Assembly: GCF_002834385.1 (NCBI RefSeq)
Contig: NZ_PITQ01000001.1
Span: 248,001-312,000 of the forward strand
Direction of reading: 5' to 3'
Origin: Rahnella sp. AA
GTDB taxonomy: Bacteria > Pseudomonadota > Gammaproteobacteria > Enterobacterales > Enterobacteriaceae
DNA: 64,000 nucleotides
Shown here: one piece after another, positions 9,429 to 16,901 of the stretch
Layout of the letters: every line of letters starts with the position of its first letter
Numbering within the stretch: the first letter of the stretch is position 1
Notes under the pieces: generated by a model
Told to the model about the DNA's origin: nothing
The model's input: the letters and a program-made list of their open reading frames with translations, nothing else
Database searches by the model: none
Made by a program: the position numbers and the translations under genes

Positions 9429-10405
9429 TCTGTGGCATTCCCTTCCACAACCGGCTGCCGTTGAACGTTACTGACGGCTTCCCCAAAGGCGGCTAAAAAC
9501 CACTTCAGCATGGCGCTGTCTACTACTGTGGCAGAGAATTCCAGGCGTTGATTGCCTATTTCCCGATGGGTTTGATCCAACGAAAGCGGTGATTCAATCA
9601 GATGGAATCCGGCGGTGCGGTCAATTTCAAACGTCAGATATACCTGATGACCCTCACCAAAGCCGAAGCGACCATCATCATCATACTTTTTCAGGTTAAA
9701 TTCGGCGGGGCGCACAAAAGTGAATGTGCTGATGCTGGCTGCCAGAATACGATTTAGCGCCAGACTCCGTTCGTTGTTATACCCTTCAAAGCGGCAGACC
9801 AGATACAGGCGGGGGCCCTGCTGGGCCAGGCCCAGCGGCATCACCGAGTTTTCACTCTCTTTACCACTCGCATTACGGTAGGTGATCTTCAGCCAGCGGT
9901 TGAGATAGAGCGCTTCGCTTACCGATTCAAAAATACCTTCTGCTATAGGTGGCGGCAGCAAAGGCTGGCTGGTTGCCACGACCCTGACCTTGTCCGGCCA
10001 CTCTGCTTCGAGCCGGCCGGTTGCGCTGTCGTGGAGATTACGATGAGCCTGAGTAAAAAAGCCCGTCATTGATCTTATCAACCGGCTGGGCAGAATCGGC
10101 TTAAGGTGTGCCTCGGCCATGGCCAGAATCAGAGATTCCTGCGGCGTTAGCATGGGAAGGGAAACGCCTTTTGATCCCTCTAGCCAGCGATATCCATAGG
10201 GGCGACTGCGTAAGTCGCACTCAATATCAAAATGAGTGCAGAGCATTTCCAGATGACGCTGGATGGTGCGTAAATCGCGCTCAATTCCCGCATGAAGTAG
10301 TTGTTCATGCAATTCTTTGGCGGTGGTTTTCCTGCCGCGCGGAATTCGTCGTAATAACTCAAGAGCGAGCAGTGTTGTTTCTATTGTTTCTGGTCGTTTG
10401 GCCAT
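9425..10405 (-). CDS. HTH-WYL domain transcriptional regulator of the cassette
   Basis: A 326-residue regulator. It has an N-terminal winged helix (residues ~10-75, TTAKELHEQLLHAGIERDLR followed by an RTIQRHL recognition helix), a WYL domain around 170-230 (LKITYRNASGKE ... GPRLYLVCRFEGYNNERSLAL) and a C-terminal WCX-like extension. WYL regulators such as BrxR and CapW repress phage-defence operons and respond to a nucleic-acid or nucleotide signal. Here it is the second gene of the operon, 33 bases after the AAA+ gene. It is the natural candidate to bind the paired inverted repeats at 12558-12635. ATG at 10405-10403. Confidence 0.87.
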   Translation of the reverse strand: MAKRPETIETTLLALELLRRIPRGRKTTAKELHEQLLHAGIERDLRTIQRHLEMLCTHFDIECDLRSRPYGYRWLEGSKGVSLPMLTPQESLILAMAEAHLKPILPSRLIRSMTGFFTQAHRNLHDSATGRLEAEWPDKVRVVATSQPLLPPPIAEGIFESVSEALYLNRWLKITYRNASGKESENSVMPLGLAQQGPRLYLVCRFEGYNNERSLALNRILAASISTFTFVRPAEFNLKKYDDDGRFGFGEGHQVYLTFEIDRTAGFHLIESPLSLDQTHREIGNQRLEFSATVVDSAMLKWFLAAFGEAVSNVQRQPVVEGNATE

Positions 10406-10438
10406 GATTTATTCCCTTTTCGGTCCACACGAAACTGA

Positions 10439-12523
10439 TTAATGCATAAACCCAATTGCGACATCTTCTCGTTTTTTTACACGGCATTCCGCTTTCAAAG
10501 CGTTCACAAATGCGTTCGCGGATGTCAGTGGTTTAAATGTATGTTGGCGTGATACGACGAAAAAATCCCCAGGCGTCAGCAATGACAATCTCGCTAGTTC
10601 ATTGATAGCCGAAGGTGAAGGTTCTCCGAGTTTCAGTTGTTTGCAATAAAGATTCAGCAGCGCAACTGCCTGATCATCGGCCATAAAATTAAAACGAACT
10701 TTCAGGTCGAAACGGCGTAATGCCGCTGCATCCAGCACATCGAACCGGTTCGTTGTGGTAATGAAAATCCCGTCGAAATGTTCCATCTGGCTGAGCATTT
10801 CATTGACGCAGCTGACCTCCCAACTTTGCCGGCACTCTTCCCGTGCGGTGAGAAAACTGTCCACCTCATCAATGAGCAGCACGGCGTTATCCCGCCAGGC
10901 CTGCTCAAAAGCCGCAGCAATATTCTGCTCGCTTTCACCGACATACCGGCCGAAAAGCTGCGATGCTTTTTTTTCAATCACAGGGAGCTTCAACTGTTCG
11001 GCCAGCCAGTAAGCCCAGGCGGTTTTACCTGTACCCGGGGGGCCATAAAGACAAAAGCGGGCTGAATCAGCGGGCGACAAGGTAGCGGCAATTTCACCCA
11101 GCGGGCAGTCACTGTTAATGAATGCCATGTCATAAAATCCAGGTGATTTGACTTTAGTTTTTAGCTTTATCGGCAAATGTCCCTGTGCCTTTAGAGTGCT
11201 GTTAATTAAAAACATTAAATAGTGAGCATGCTTCTCTTCATCCAGTTTATCTTTGAGGGAGTGCAAAATGGTTCCGGCCCGTTTTACAACGGCAGGGGCC
11301 AGATATGGGATGTTGGCAAGTTGTGAAATGTCATTATTCGAGAGTGTTGCACCACAAGCCTCAAGCAGAATAGTTTCCCGCTGTGCCCGGGGAGGGGCGG
11401 TTAATTCTAAAACGATATCAAACCGGCGGATGTAAGCAGGGTCCATTTCGCGGATCTCATTAGAGACCCACAGGGTAGGAACCCTGTTTTCTTCAAGCAG
11501 GCGGTTAACCCACGCTTTTGGCACGGGCTGGGGGAGGGTTGTCAGCGATCCCGGGCATTCATTAAAAACGTCTTCCGCTTCGTCGAGCAGGATGAGTGTT
11601 TTTTCCCCGCCAAAAAATCGTTGCGCCGCCCGCCATGCGCGCAGGCGACGGCTGCCACCGATGGGCCTCGCGGCTTCATTTTCGCTGGTAACTTCATAAA
11701 TCTCGCTGTTTAACTCTTCGGCCAGCAGCCGGCAGAGCTGGCTTTTACCCGTTCCCGGTTGCCCATAAATCAGGATATTCACACCGACGCGGCTGGATTG
11801 AAAAGCATAATGAAGCCACTGCCTCATCATATTGACTGCCGGAATATGCTGGTAATCTTCTAATTTGAGATGTGCAGGTTCGCACCGGGAAATCATCCCC
11901 CCCAGTAGCCTGGCTGGATCGGTTTCACCCGCAGACAGACGCTCAGAAAATGTCGGAGAAAATGGCTCGAGCTTATTGCGTAACGTATAAGCGCCATTAG
12001 TTTCCAGATTCACGAGACCGGTTTTTGTTAATACACTCAACGGCCCTAATGCGAAGCGGACATCGTCCTCCGTGAGATCCAGTATTGCAGCCAGAGCCCT
12101 GTAAACTCTGGCTGAAGTCATTGCGCCAAGGTAATCAGCGGCATCATCTAGCAGTTGCTCCTGATGAAGCTGCAAAGTGAATTCCAGAATTAAGCTTTCA
12201 GCCGGGCTGAGCCCAATTCGTCGGGCCAGGCTCTCTAATGCTTGTTGAAATTCAGAAGGTTTCGCCATCGGGGTTTGCCGTTCAAGCTCCGCATGACGCA
12301 AACGCAATACCCCCAGTATCGACTGCTGTAACTGATGATTGAACTCCTCATCTTCATATTTTGTCAGATTAAGATATCCGGCCAGAGGCTGATTATTGAA
12401 TCCATGCTGAGTCATGAACTGTTTATGCGCACCTAGCCGGAAAAAAAGACGTAATATCCACAGTTGCAGAGTGTTATCACGTTCGCATGATTGAATAAGT
12501 TCAGCTGTTTGAGTATTTTTCAT
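10439..12523 (-). CDS. Tandem AAA+ ATPase, first gene of the cassette
   Basis: A 694-residue protein with a helical N-terminal ~240 residues and two AAA+ modules. Module 1 has Walker A GQPGTGKS (K260), Walker B LILLDEAED (~310-318) and an arginine-rich end (AYIRRFD). Module 2 has GPPGTGKT (K500), Walker B VLLIDEVDS (~548-556) and sensor/Arg region TTTNRFDVLD with LRRFD. Both modules look active, as in Ycf46 or Cdc48-type remodelling ATPases. I place the start at ATG 12523 because AGGAGGG lies five bases upstream of it; an in-frame ATG 66 bases further out lacks such a site. It heads the five-gene operon. Confidence 0.86.
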   Translation of the reverse strand: MKNTQTAELIQSCERDNTLQLWILRLFFRLGAHKQFMTQHGFNNQPLAGYLNLTKYEDEEFNHQLQQSILGVLRLRHAELERQTPMAKPSEFQQALESLARRIGLSPAESLILEFTLQLHQEQLLDDAADYLGAMTSARVYRALAAILDLTEDDVRFALGPLSVLTKTGLVNLETNGAYTLRNKLEPFSPTFSERLSAGETDPARLLGGMISRCEPAHLKLEDYQHIPAVNMMRQWLHYAFQSSRVGVNILIYGQPGTGKSQLCRLLAEELNSEIYEVTSENEAARPIGGSRRLRAWRAAQRFFGGEKTLILLDEAEDVFNECPGSLTTLPQPVPKAWVNRLLEENRVPTLWVSNEIREMDPAYIRRFDIVLELTAPPRAQRETILLEACGATLSNNDISQLANIPYLAPAVVKRAGTILHSLKDKLDEEKHAHYLMFLINSTLKAQGHLPIKLKTKVKSPGFYDMAFINSDCPLGEIAATLSPADSARFCLYGPPGTGKTAWAYWLAEQLKLPVIEKKASQLFGRYVGESEQNIAAAFEQAWRDNAVLLIDEVDSFLTAREECRQSWEVSCVNEMLSQMEHFDGIFITTTNRFDVLDAAALRRFDLKVRFNFMADDQAVALLNLYCKQLKLGEPSPSAINELARLSLLTPGDFFVVSRQHTFKPLTSANAFVNALKAECRVKKREDVAIGFMH

Positions 12524-12557
12524 TTTATCCCTCCTAAAAATCTTATTTTCTCCATGA

Positions 12558-12635
12558 GCGTGACAAGTTGTGTCGCAATGTATTTTCATTGGTTTTATTT
12601 AATTCATGAACATGGTGCGACACACTCTGTCACAG
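12558..12635. promoter_or_regulatory. Paired inverted operators upstream of the five-gene cassette
   Basis: Two 20-base sites face each other: GCGTGACAAGTTGTGTCGCA at 12558-12577, and TGCGACACACTCTGTCACAG at 12616-12635. The reverse complement of the second matches the first at 15 of 20 positions. Each site is itself an imperfect dyad (GTGACA ... TGTCGC). They flank an AT-rich 38-base core, just upstream of the AAA+ start at 12523. The layout fits a repressor-controlled promoter, with the operon's own WYL protein the likely ligand. The rest of 12590-12851 shows only AT-rich DNA and a doubtful 37-codon frame on plus (12754-12867). Confidence 0.6.
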
Positions 12636-12851
12636 GCTCGTGTTATAGCAGGAGAGTGATAAAGAGGAGTGATAAAATATAATTTCACTGGCTTATTCTC
12701 TGTGGAATTAAATCTGGTATGACTTTTATTTCATAATAATAAAATTACTCAATATGGCACGCATCTCCTGGTATATCGTCACAGCGGAAAGCGATCCGCT
12801 GTGCGGCAGGGGGAAAATGCTGTTTTCCCATGCAGGATATCGCTGGCTGTA

Positions 12852-13187
12852 TCAGTTCATCGGATAAGCTGTAATTTTCTTTCCTCTGGTCAGGCCCTGA
12901 TTAGCCTGTTCATTTAATTCAAACAATACCGGGAGCAGGTGCGCTGAGGCTTTCAGATAGGCGCTGACCTGCCGGATCCCTTCTGGCGGTAATATCTCGC
13001 AGTTTTCTAACCCTTCGCTTAAGCATAACAAACCCTGGCATAACCCTCCGGCAGACTCTGACGTCAGGGCGATGAGATCGTAAAGCTGAGCTTCTTCAAA
13101 ATGACTGAAATCCAGCCCGGCAATGAGTGAGCAAAAAGTGGTAATTGAGTTCTCGGTGAAAGCAGTGTTGTTATCGGTATCGGTCAT
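12852..13187 (-). CDS. Small acidic hypothetical protein
   Basis: An 111-residue acidic, helical protein (MTDTDNNTAFTENSITTFC start; middle LCQGLLCLSEGLENCEILPP). No family recognised, no membrane segment. It lies upstream of the cassette and on the same strand, with a 330-base gap, so it may or may not be part of it. An in-frame ATG at 13196 is possible, but GGAA ten bases upstream favours the ATG at 13187. It could be a small regulator or an antitoxin-like accessory protein. The coding call rests on length and composition only. Confidence 0.55.
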   Translation of the reverse strand: MTDTDNNTAFTENSITTFCSLIAGLDFSHFEEAQLYDLIALTSESAGGLCQGLLCLSEGLENCEILPPEGIRQVSAYLKASAHLLPVLFELNEQANQGLTRGKKITAYPMN

Positions 13188-13196
13188 GAAGAGCAT

Positions 13197-13815
13197 TCCA
13201 TTGTCAGTGAGTCGAGGCCCCCATTACTGGCGGGGTGATTGCCGCTGCCAGATGACTTTATGCCAGTTCGTGAATCAAAGAAATAACCTGTTTTTATTTA
13301 CAGTGGTTTGTTGTCAGAACTGGAATGCGTCTCGCAATTTTACCTAAGGTGCCCGGTGTTTTACCTGATAGAAAGTGATTAATAAGATAAAAAATGAAAT
13401 TGGTTAATTAGTAACACGCTTTACGGAATATTATTCTGAGGCCGGTAAATTGCCCCGGATCCTAAATAATGAAACCGGATGTTTGTCACGTAATGTAATT
13501 GTCACGCTGGTGTGATTTACTTATTGATGCTATTTTTGAGAGCTAATTGTTATAAAATATTTCAAATAATTCGGCGTGCAAATTTACAATTGATTGCATT
13601 ATCACCATAGTGATAGGTATTTAATCAATAATACATAAAGTATTTCACTGAGTTACATTTTGGAGTATTTTTGTTTAGTCCTTGGGCTAAATATATTTTT
13701 CTCTTATAGGGAACTTTCTTAATTTTCACTTTGTCGCCCGTCATACCTATGTTAATTATTTATACGCGGCGCAAGACCGCACACACATCACATAAATAAT
13801 AAAGACAGGGTAATA
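13197..13815. promoter_or_regulatory. AT-rich upstream region of the porin gene
   Basis: This 619-base gap holds no convincing gene. It is AT-rich near the porin and carries a perfect 6-4-6 palindrome, TATCAC-CATA-GTGATA, at 13600-13615, a likely regulator site. It also has a looser inverted pair GTCAC-GCTGG-TGTGA near 13500. The AGACAGGGTAATAATG at the end supplies the porin ribosome site. I cannot name the regulator. Confidence 0.45.
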
Positions 13816-14952
13816 ATGAGCAATTTAAAAGCGTCAATGTTAATTGGCGGTGTCGTGCTGTCGGCATTATCGGCAGGCGCGCACGCCGAGATTACTGTTT
13901 TAGATAAAAATCCTCAGAGCAACTCTTTGCTCGCGCCGTTAAGTTTACAAGTCGGTGGTAGCATCCGTCCGGAGTGGATTTTCAATAACGGCGAAGAGCC
14001 GGGTTATTATAAGAATGGCCATGACGGCGGCACGCGTTTCCGTTTCCGTGGTGATTATAAACTGACGCAAGACACCTCCATCATCGCTTACTACGAGCTG
14101 GGTGTGGACATGGCGCACCTGCTGGGCATGGACGGACACTATGAAGAAGGCTCACGCCGCGATACTCAGCGTCAGTTATATGCCGGGTTTAAAGACGACC
14201 GTTACGGCACATTAACCTACGGCCACCAGTACGGGATTTATTATTCCGTCGTCGGGATTAAAAGCGACGTCTGGGATAACGATGGTCACGCAGGCGGTAC
14301 GGGCATTGGTATTAACGGTAACTACGATGGTGCCAATAAACCTAAAAACAGTATTAAATATACCAATGACTTTGGTCCTCTGACGTTATATGCAAACTAT
14401 TTGCTGCCGGAAGACGAAATTCAGGCGGGTGAAGGTCAGCATTACCGTCGCAATAATGGTGGTGGTTTAGGTTTCGATTATAAGCTTACCAAGGATTTAG
14501 TCTGGAGTGCGGCATACAGCCTGACCGATGCGACGGTTAAAGATAGTCAATACAATGAAAAAGATTATCACCAGCAGTTGTCTGGTACTGCATTAACCTG
14601 GCAGCCAAATAACTGGTACATCGTGGGTACCGGCAGTTATTACAAAGATTTCGTGCCAAGCACGCGCACAAATCCGGTTGATCACTACTTTGCCGGCAGC
14701 GGTTACGGTGTGGAAGGTTTTGTCGGTTATACCTTTAATATCGATAAGCCATTCCTGAAATCTATTCAACCTTACGTTGCAGCCGATTCCCTGCAACTGA
14801 AAGGCGGCGAAGATTTCCATGCAAACCACACCTATTTCGGTGCGGGCACCACGATCGGTTACGGCCTGTCAGTTTATGTAGAACGCACACTGGCGCATTC
14901 TACCGACGGCGAACCGGATCAGACCTGGGTTACCGTGTTCTACGATTTCTAA
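13816..14952 (+). CDS. Outer-membrane general porin (OmpC/OmpF superfamily)
   Basis: A 378-residue precursor. Residues 1-24 are a signal peptide ending AHA before EITVLDK. The rest is a 16-strand type porin pattern, with alternating aromatic strands, LYAGFKDDRYGTLTYGHQYG in the middle and the outer-membrane C-terminal motif WVTVFYDF ending in Phe. Loops are long and Gly/Asp-rich. It would form passive channels for small solutes; the substrate is unknown. It stands alone between the defence cassette and the P4-like remnant. A strong terminator follows. It is more diverged from E. coli OmpC than a normal core porin, so it may be accessory. Confidence 0.88.
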   Translation: MSNLKASMLIGGVVLSALSAGAHAEITVLDKNPQSNSLLAPLSLQVGGSIRPEWIFNNGEEPGYYKNGHDGGTRFRFRGDYKLTQDTSIIAYYELGVDMAHLLGMDGHYEEGSRRDTQRQLYAGFKDDRYGTLTYGHQYGIYYSVVGIKSDVWDNDGHAGGTGIGINGNYDGANKPKNSIKYTNDFGPLTLYANYLLPEDEIQAGEGQHYRRNNGGGLGFDYKLTKDLVWSAAYSLTDATVKDSQYNEKDYHQQLSGTALTWQPNNWYIVGTGSYYKDFVPSTRTNPVDHYFAGSGYGVEGFVGYTFNIDKPFLKSIQPYVAADSLQLKGGEDFHANHTYFGAGTTIGYGLSVYVERTLAHSTDGEPDQTWVTVFYDF

Positions 14953-14978
14953 TTACCGATTGCCTCGTGTTTTCAATT

Positions 14979-15006
14979 GCCAGCGCCGAAATGCGCTGGC
15001 TTTTTT
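14979..15006 (+). terminator. Rho-independent terminator of the porin gene
   Basis: A perfect eight-base stem GCCAGCGC/GCGCTGGC (14979-14986 with 14993-15000) with a short loop is followed by six T. It lies 27 bases past the porin stop. Confidence 0.9.
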
Positions 15007-15024
15007 ATGCCCTGAACCTCAGCG

Positions 15025-15240
15025 TTATGCCGCCAGCGTTGCTTCCTCTGCGACGATGTCATCATCGGTAAACGGCAGTTCCAATGCCAGATTCAGCACC
15101 TCTAATCGCTCACAGAGAATAAAGCCCAGTAAGTCTTTGGCCTGCACGTTATCCAGCGTCACGATGGCATAAGCCAGTGCACGGCATTGATCGACGATCT
15201 CTTCGAGTTCCAGCTGTGTATTGTCATAAAGATCAGACAT
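15025..15240 (-). CDS. Small P4-satellite-type accessory protein
   Basis: A 71-residue acidic, helical protein (MSDLYDNTQLELEEIVDQCR). Small proteins of this kind commonly follow Ash/Icd-like genes in P4-like satellite prophages of enterobacteria. Its ATG overlaps the stop of the Icd-like pseudogene (ATGTCTGA), so the two were translationally coupled. No function is known to me. With the pseudogene it is the only visible part of the satellite: I see no integrase, primase or att site here. Confidence 0.6.
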   Translation of the reverse strand: MSDLYDNTQLELEEIVDQCRALAYAIVTLDNVQAKDLLGFILCERLEVLNLALELPFTDDDIVAEEATLAA

Positions 15241-15454
15241 GGGCTGCCTCCGGTGCGGAGGTGTTGAGCAGAGCGGTAGTATAAAATTCCATTTCGGTGA
15301 CTCCAGAAAATAGTGAGTTTGCTACCACTGGAGACGCTAAACCCATGGTGGTAGCTCAAACAGCGTTAGCGTTACCGGTTTTCTGGATCCGGTGCTTTCG
15401 AAAAAGCCACTGCCTGAGCCACCATAATTTGGGTGAGTGCAGACCGTACCACAT
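15233..15454 (-). pseudogene. Icd/Ash-like P4-satellite gene with one nonsense codon
   Basis: From ATG 15454 the frame reads MWYGLHSPKLWWLRQWLFRK, then GNANAV, TGA at 15358-15356, then ATTMGLASPVVANSLFSGV and on to APEAAHV with TGA at 15235-15233. The sequence on both sides of the internal TGA is continuous with what I remember of host cell-division inhibitor Icd-like/Ash proteins, which have Arg at that point. CGA to TGA would be a single transition. It is therefore a recent pseudogene or, less likely, a readthrough gene. It lies just downstream of mcrC on the same strand. Confidence 0.6.
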
Positions 15455-15509
15455 TTACCCTATTTTCATAGAGTTGGCGGTACCAGAAAATGACAGAACG
15501 CTAATTCTG

Positions 15510-15529
15510 ACTGCGGGTTTTGCCGCAGT
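15510..15529. other. Hairpin ahead of the Icd-like gene
   Basis: A perfect seven-base stem ACTGCGG/CCGCAGT with a six-base loop sits between mcrC and the Icd-like pseudogene. P4-type satellites carry a structured immunity RNA (cI RNA) upstream of these genes. This hairpin is in a compatible place, but the match is positional only. Confidence 0.3.
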
Positions 15530-15635
15530 GAGGAGAGACTACATCATGGGGATTTATACAGTAAGAGGAATTTTTAGGCAGTTTTCGTTCTTGCGAGATG
15601 TCTTGGAAAAACATGAAATCTCGCTATTTGTTGCA

Positions 15636-16901
15636 TTATTCAGCAACGGATGGAAACGACTCTTCGTCAATGAGGAGTAAGTCATTTTCAATATCGAAAG
15701 GAATCGCACTAAGTTTAAGCGTGTCACTAAATGAAAATGGGGGCAGCGGCCTCTTGAAAGAAGAGGTTAAAGGATAAACCAAAAACATATGTCCCTGGCC
15801 ATTTAGATACTTGTGCCCATAAGCGAATAGCTGATAAAAATCGCTTTGGCTGAGACCGTATTTACTTGCTCTATCATCACTATTTAAGCGTTTCCATTTT
15901 GTATCCAATAGCCATTTTTCACCCTCAAACTCGATGAAAATATCCGGTTCAAGGCGAAATATCGGGGACTCCAGCTGTGAGCAAAGGTATTTGTTTTTTA
16001 TCGGAGCATAGAGAATTGCGTCACTTTGAAGATTTTTTCTAAGCCACTTAACAACGTAGCGTTCGAAAAGTTTTTCCATTGGGTAAAGCAAGCTAATGCC
16101 TCTCCATTCGCCTAAGATCGACGTCGGCATATGCTCACCTAACACTAGCTCACACCATGGTTTAACATCTTTATAGTCATTCATTAGGCGATCATTACGC
16201 CATGCGCTGAGATCTCTATTTATTGCTGAACTCGTTGGCACTTCGTTCAATAGTGAAAGTAAATCCTGACTCAAGCGCCACGTGGTCGATTGTCTAGTTG
16301 TTTTAGATACACGTAATAAAGCTAATTTCAAAAGGCGGTTTTCTGCACGATCAAAAGTAAATATGTCGTGACGGATTTGAAATTTATGCTGTTGGCTTGG
16401 AGATTGTCTCATTTGAGCTGAGAAATTAATCTGCCCTTTAAGGTAAAACTGTTCCTCATCTATCCGCTGGTAATGAGCACGTAATCCTCTTTTAATCAGC
16501 GAATTAAAGGAATCTACAAACCTCTCCATTACCCACTCAGTAAGTGGTGCATTAAAAATCTCCAACGAGGTTTCACCAACTTGGCGAGTAGGAAGATCGA
16601 AAGATGCTTCAATCATTTTACGTAGGAGCTTTCTCGCCTTATAAATGCAGTCTTCATCCATAAAGCTTTTAGGTAAAATTTCAATACGCGTTCCACAAGG
16701 GGTTTCGATTACACCCACGTAATTATCGAGCTTTAACCATGCTCGGTCTTCGACTTGTAACAAGGCTGTACCGGTATTAAACGAAGATGCGAGTTTACAT
16801 AAATAGTCAAAAGCACTTGACGGTATTTGGGCGCGATCTAGAGTTGATACAATACTAGATGTCGTTAGCCTGGCAAATTCTCTAACGGTAATGGCTAGCA
16901 T
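15636..16901 (-). CDS. mcrC: McrC, nuclease subunit of the McrBC type IV restriction system
   Basis: A 421-residue protein. It carries the PD-(D/E)xK nuclease core near residues 320-345, with LEPDIFIEFEGEKWLLDTKW giving the Asp and the D-x-K. The N-terminal part binds the McrB ring, as in other McrC proteins. The McrBC complex cuts DNA bearing modified cytosines. Its ATG overlaps the mcrB stop (TAATG), so the pair is co-translated. The region is AT-rich compared with the flanking bud genes, in keeping with island origin. It ends about 100 bases from the P4-like remnant. Confidence 0.9.
   Translation of the reverse strand: MLAITVREFARLTTSSIVSTLDRAQIPSSAFDYLCKLASSFNTGTALLQVEDRAWLKLDNYVGVIETPCGTRIEILPKSFMDEDCIYKARKLLRKMIEASFDLPTRQVGETSLEIFNAPLTEWVMERFVDSFNSLIKRGLRAHYQRIDEEQFYLKGQINFSAQMRQSPSQQHKFQIRHDIFTFDRAENRLLKLALLRVSKTTRQSTTWRLSQDLLSLLNEVPTSSAINRDLSAWRNDRLMNDYKDVKPWCELVLGEHMPTSILGEWRGISLLYPMEKLFERYVVKWLRKNLQSDAILYAPIKNKYLCSQLESPIFRLEPDIFIEFEGEKWLLDTKWKRLNSDDRASKYGLSQSDFYQLFAYGHKYLNGQGHMFLVYPLTSSFKRPLPPFSFSDTLKLSAIPFDIENDLLLIDEESFPSVAE

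Noticed and set aside
3644-12523. Calling the five-gene cassette DISARM or BREX
   Set aside because: DISARM needs DrmA, a DUF1998 DrmB and a methyltransferase; BREX needs PglZ and BrxC-type proteins. None is present; only helicase, PLD and WYL resemblance is shared.
12754-12867. 37-codon frame on plus starting MARISWYIVTAESD
   Set aside because: Composition is protein-like, but there is no ribosome site, it overlaps the end of a convergent gene, and I know no family. It may be a fragment; not enough support for a gene.
15297-15680. 127-codon open frame on plus between the P4-like remnant and mcrC
   Set aside because: It runs antisense through the Icd-like pseudogene and the end of mcrC, has no ribosome site, and its translation does not look like a natural protein.
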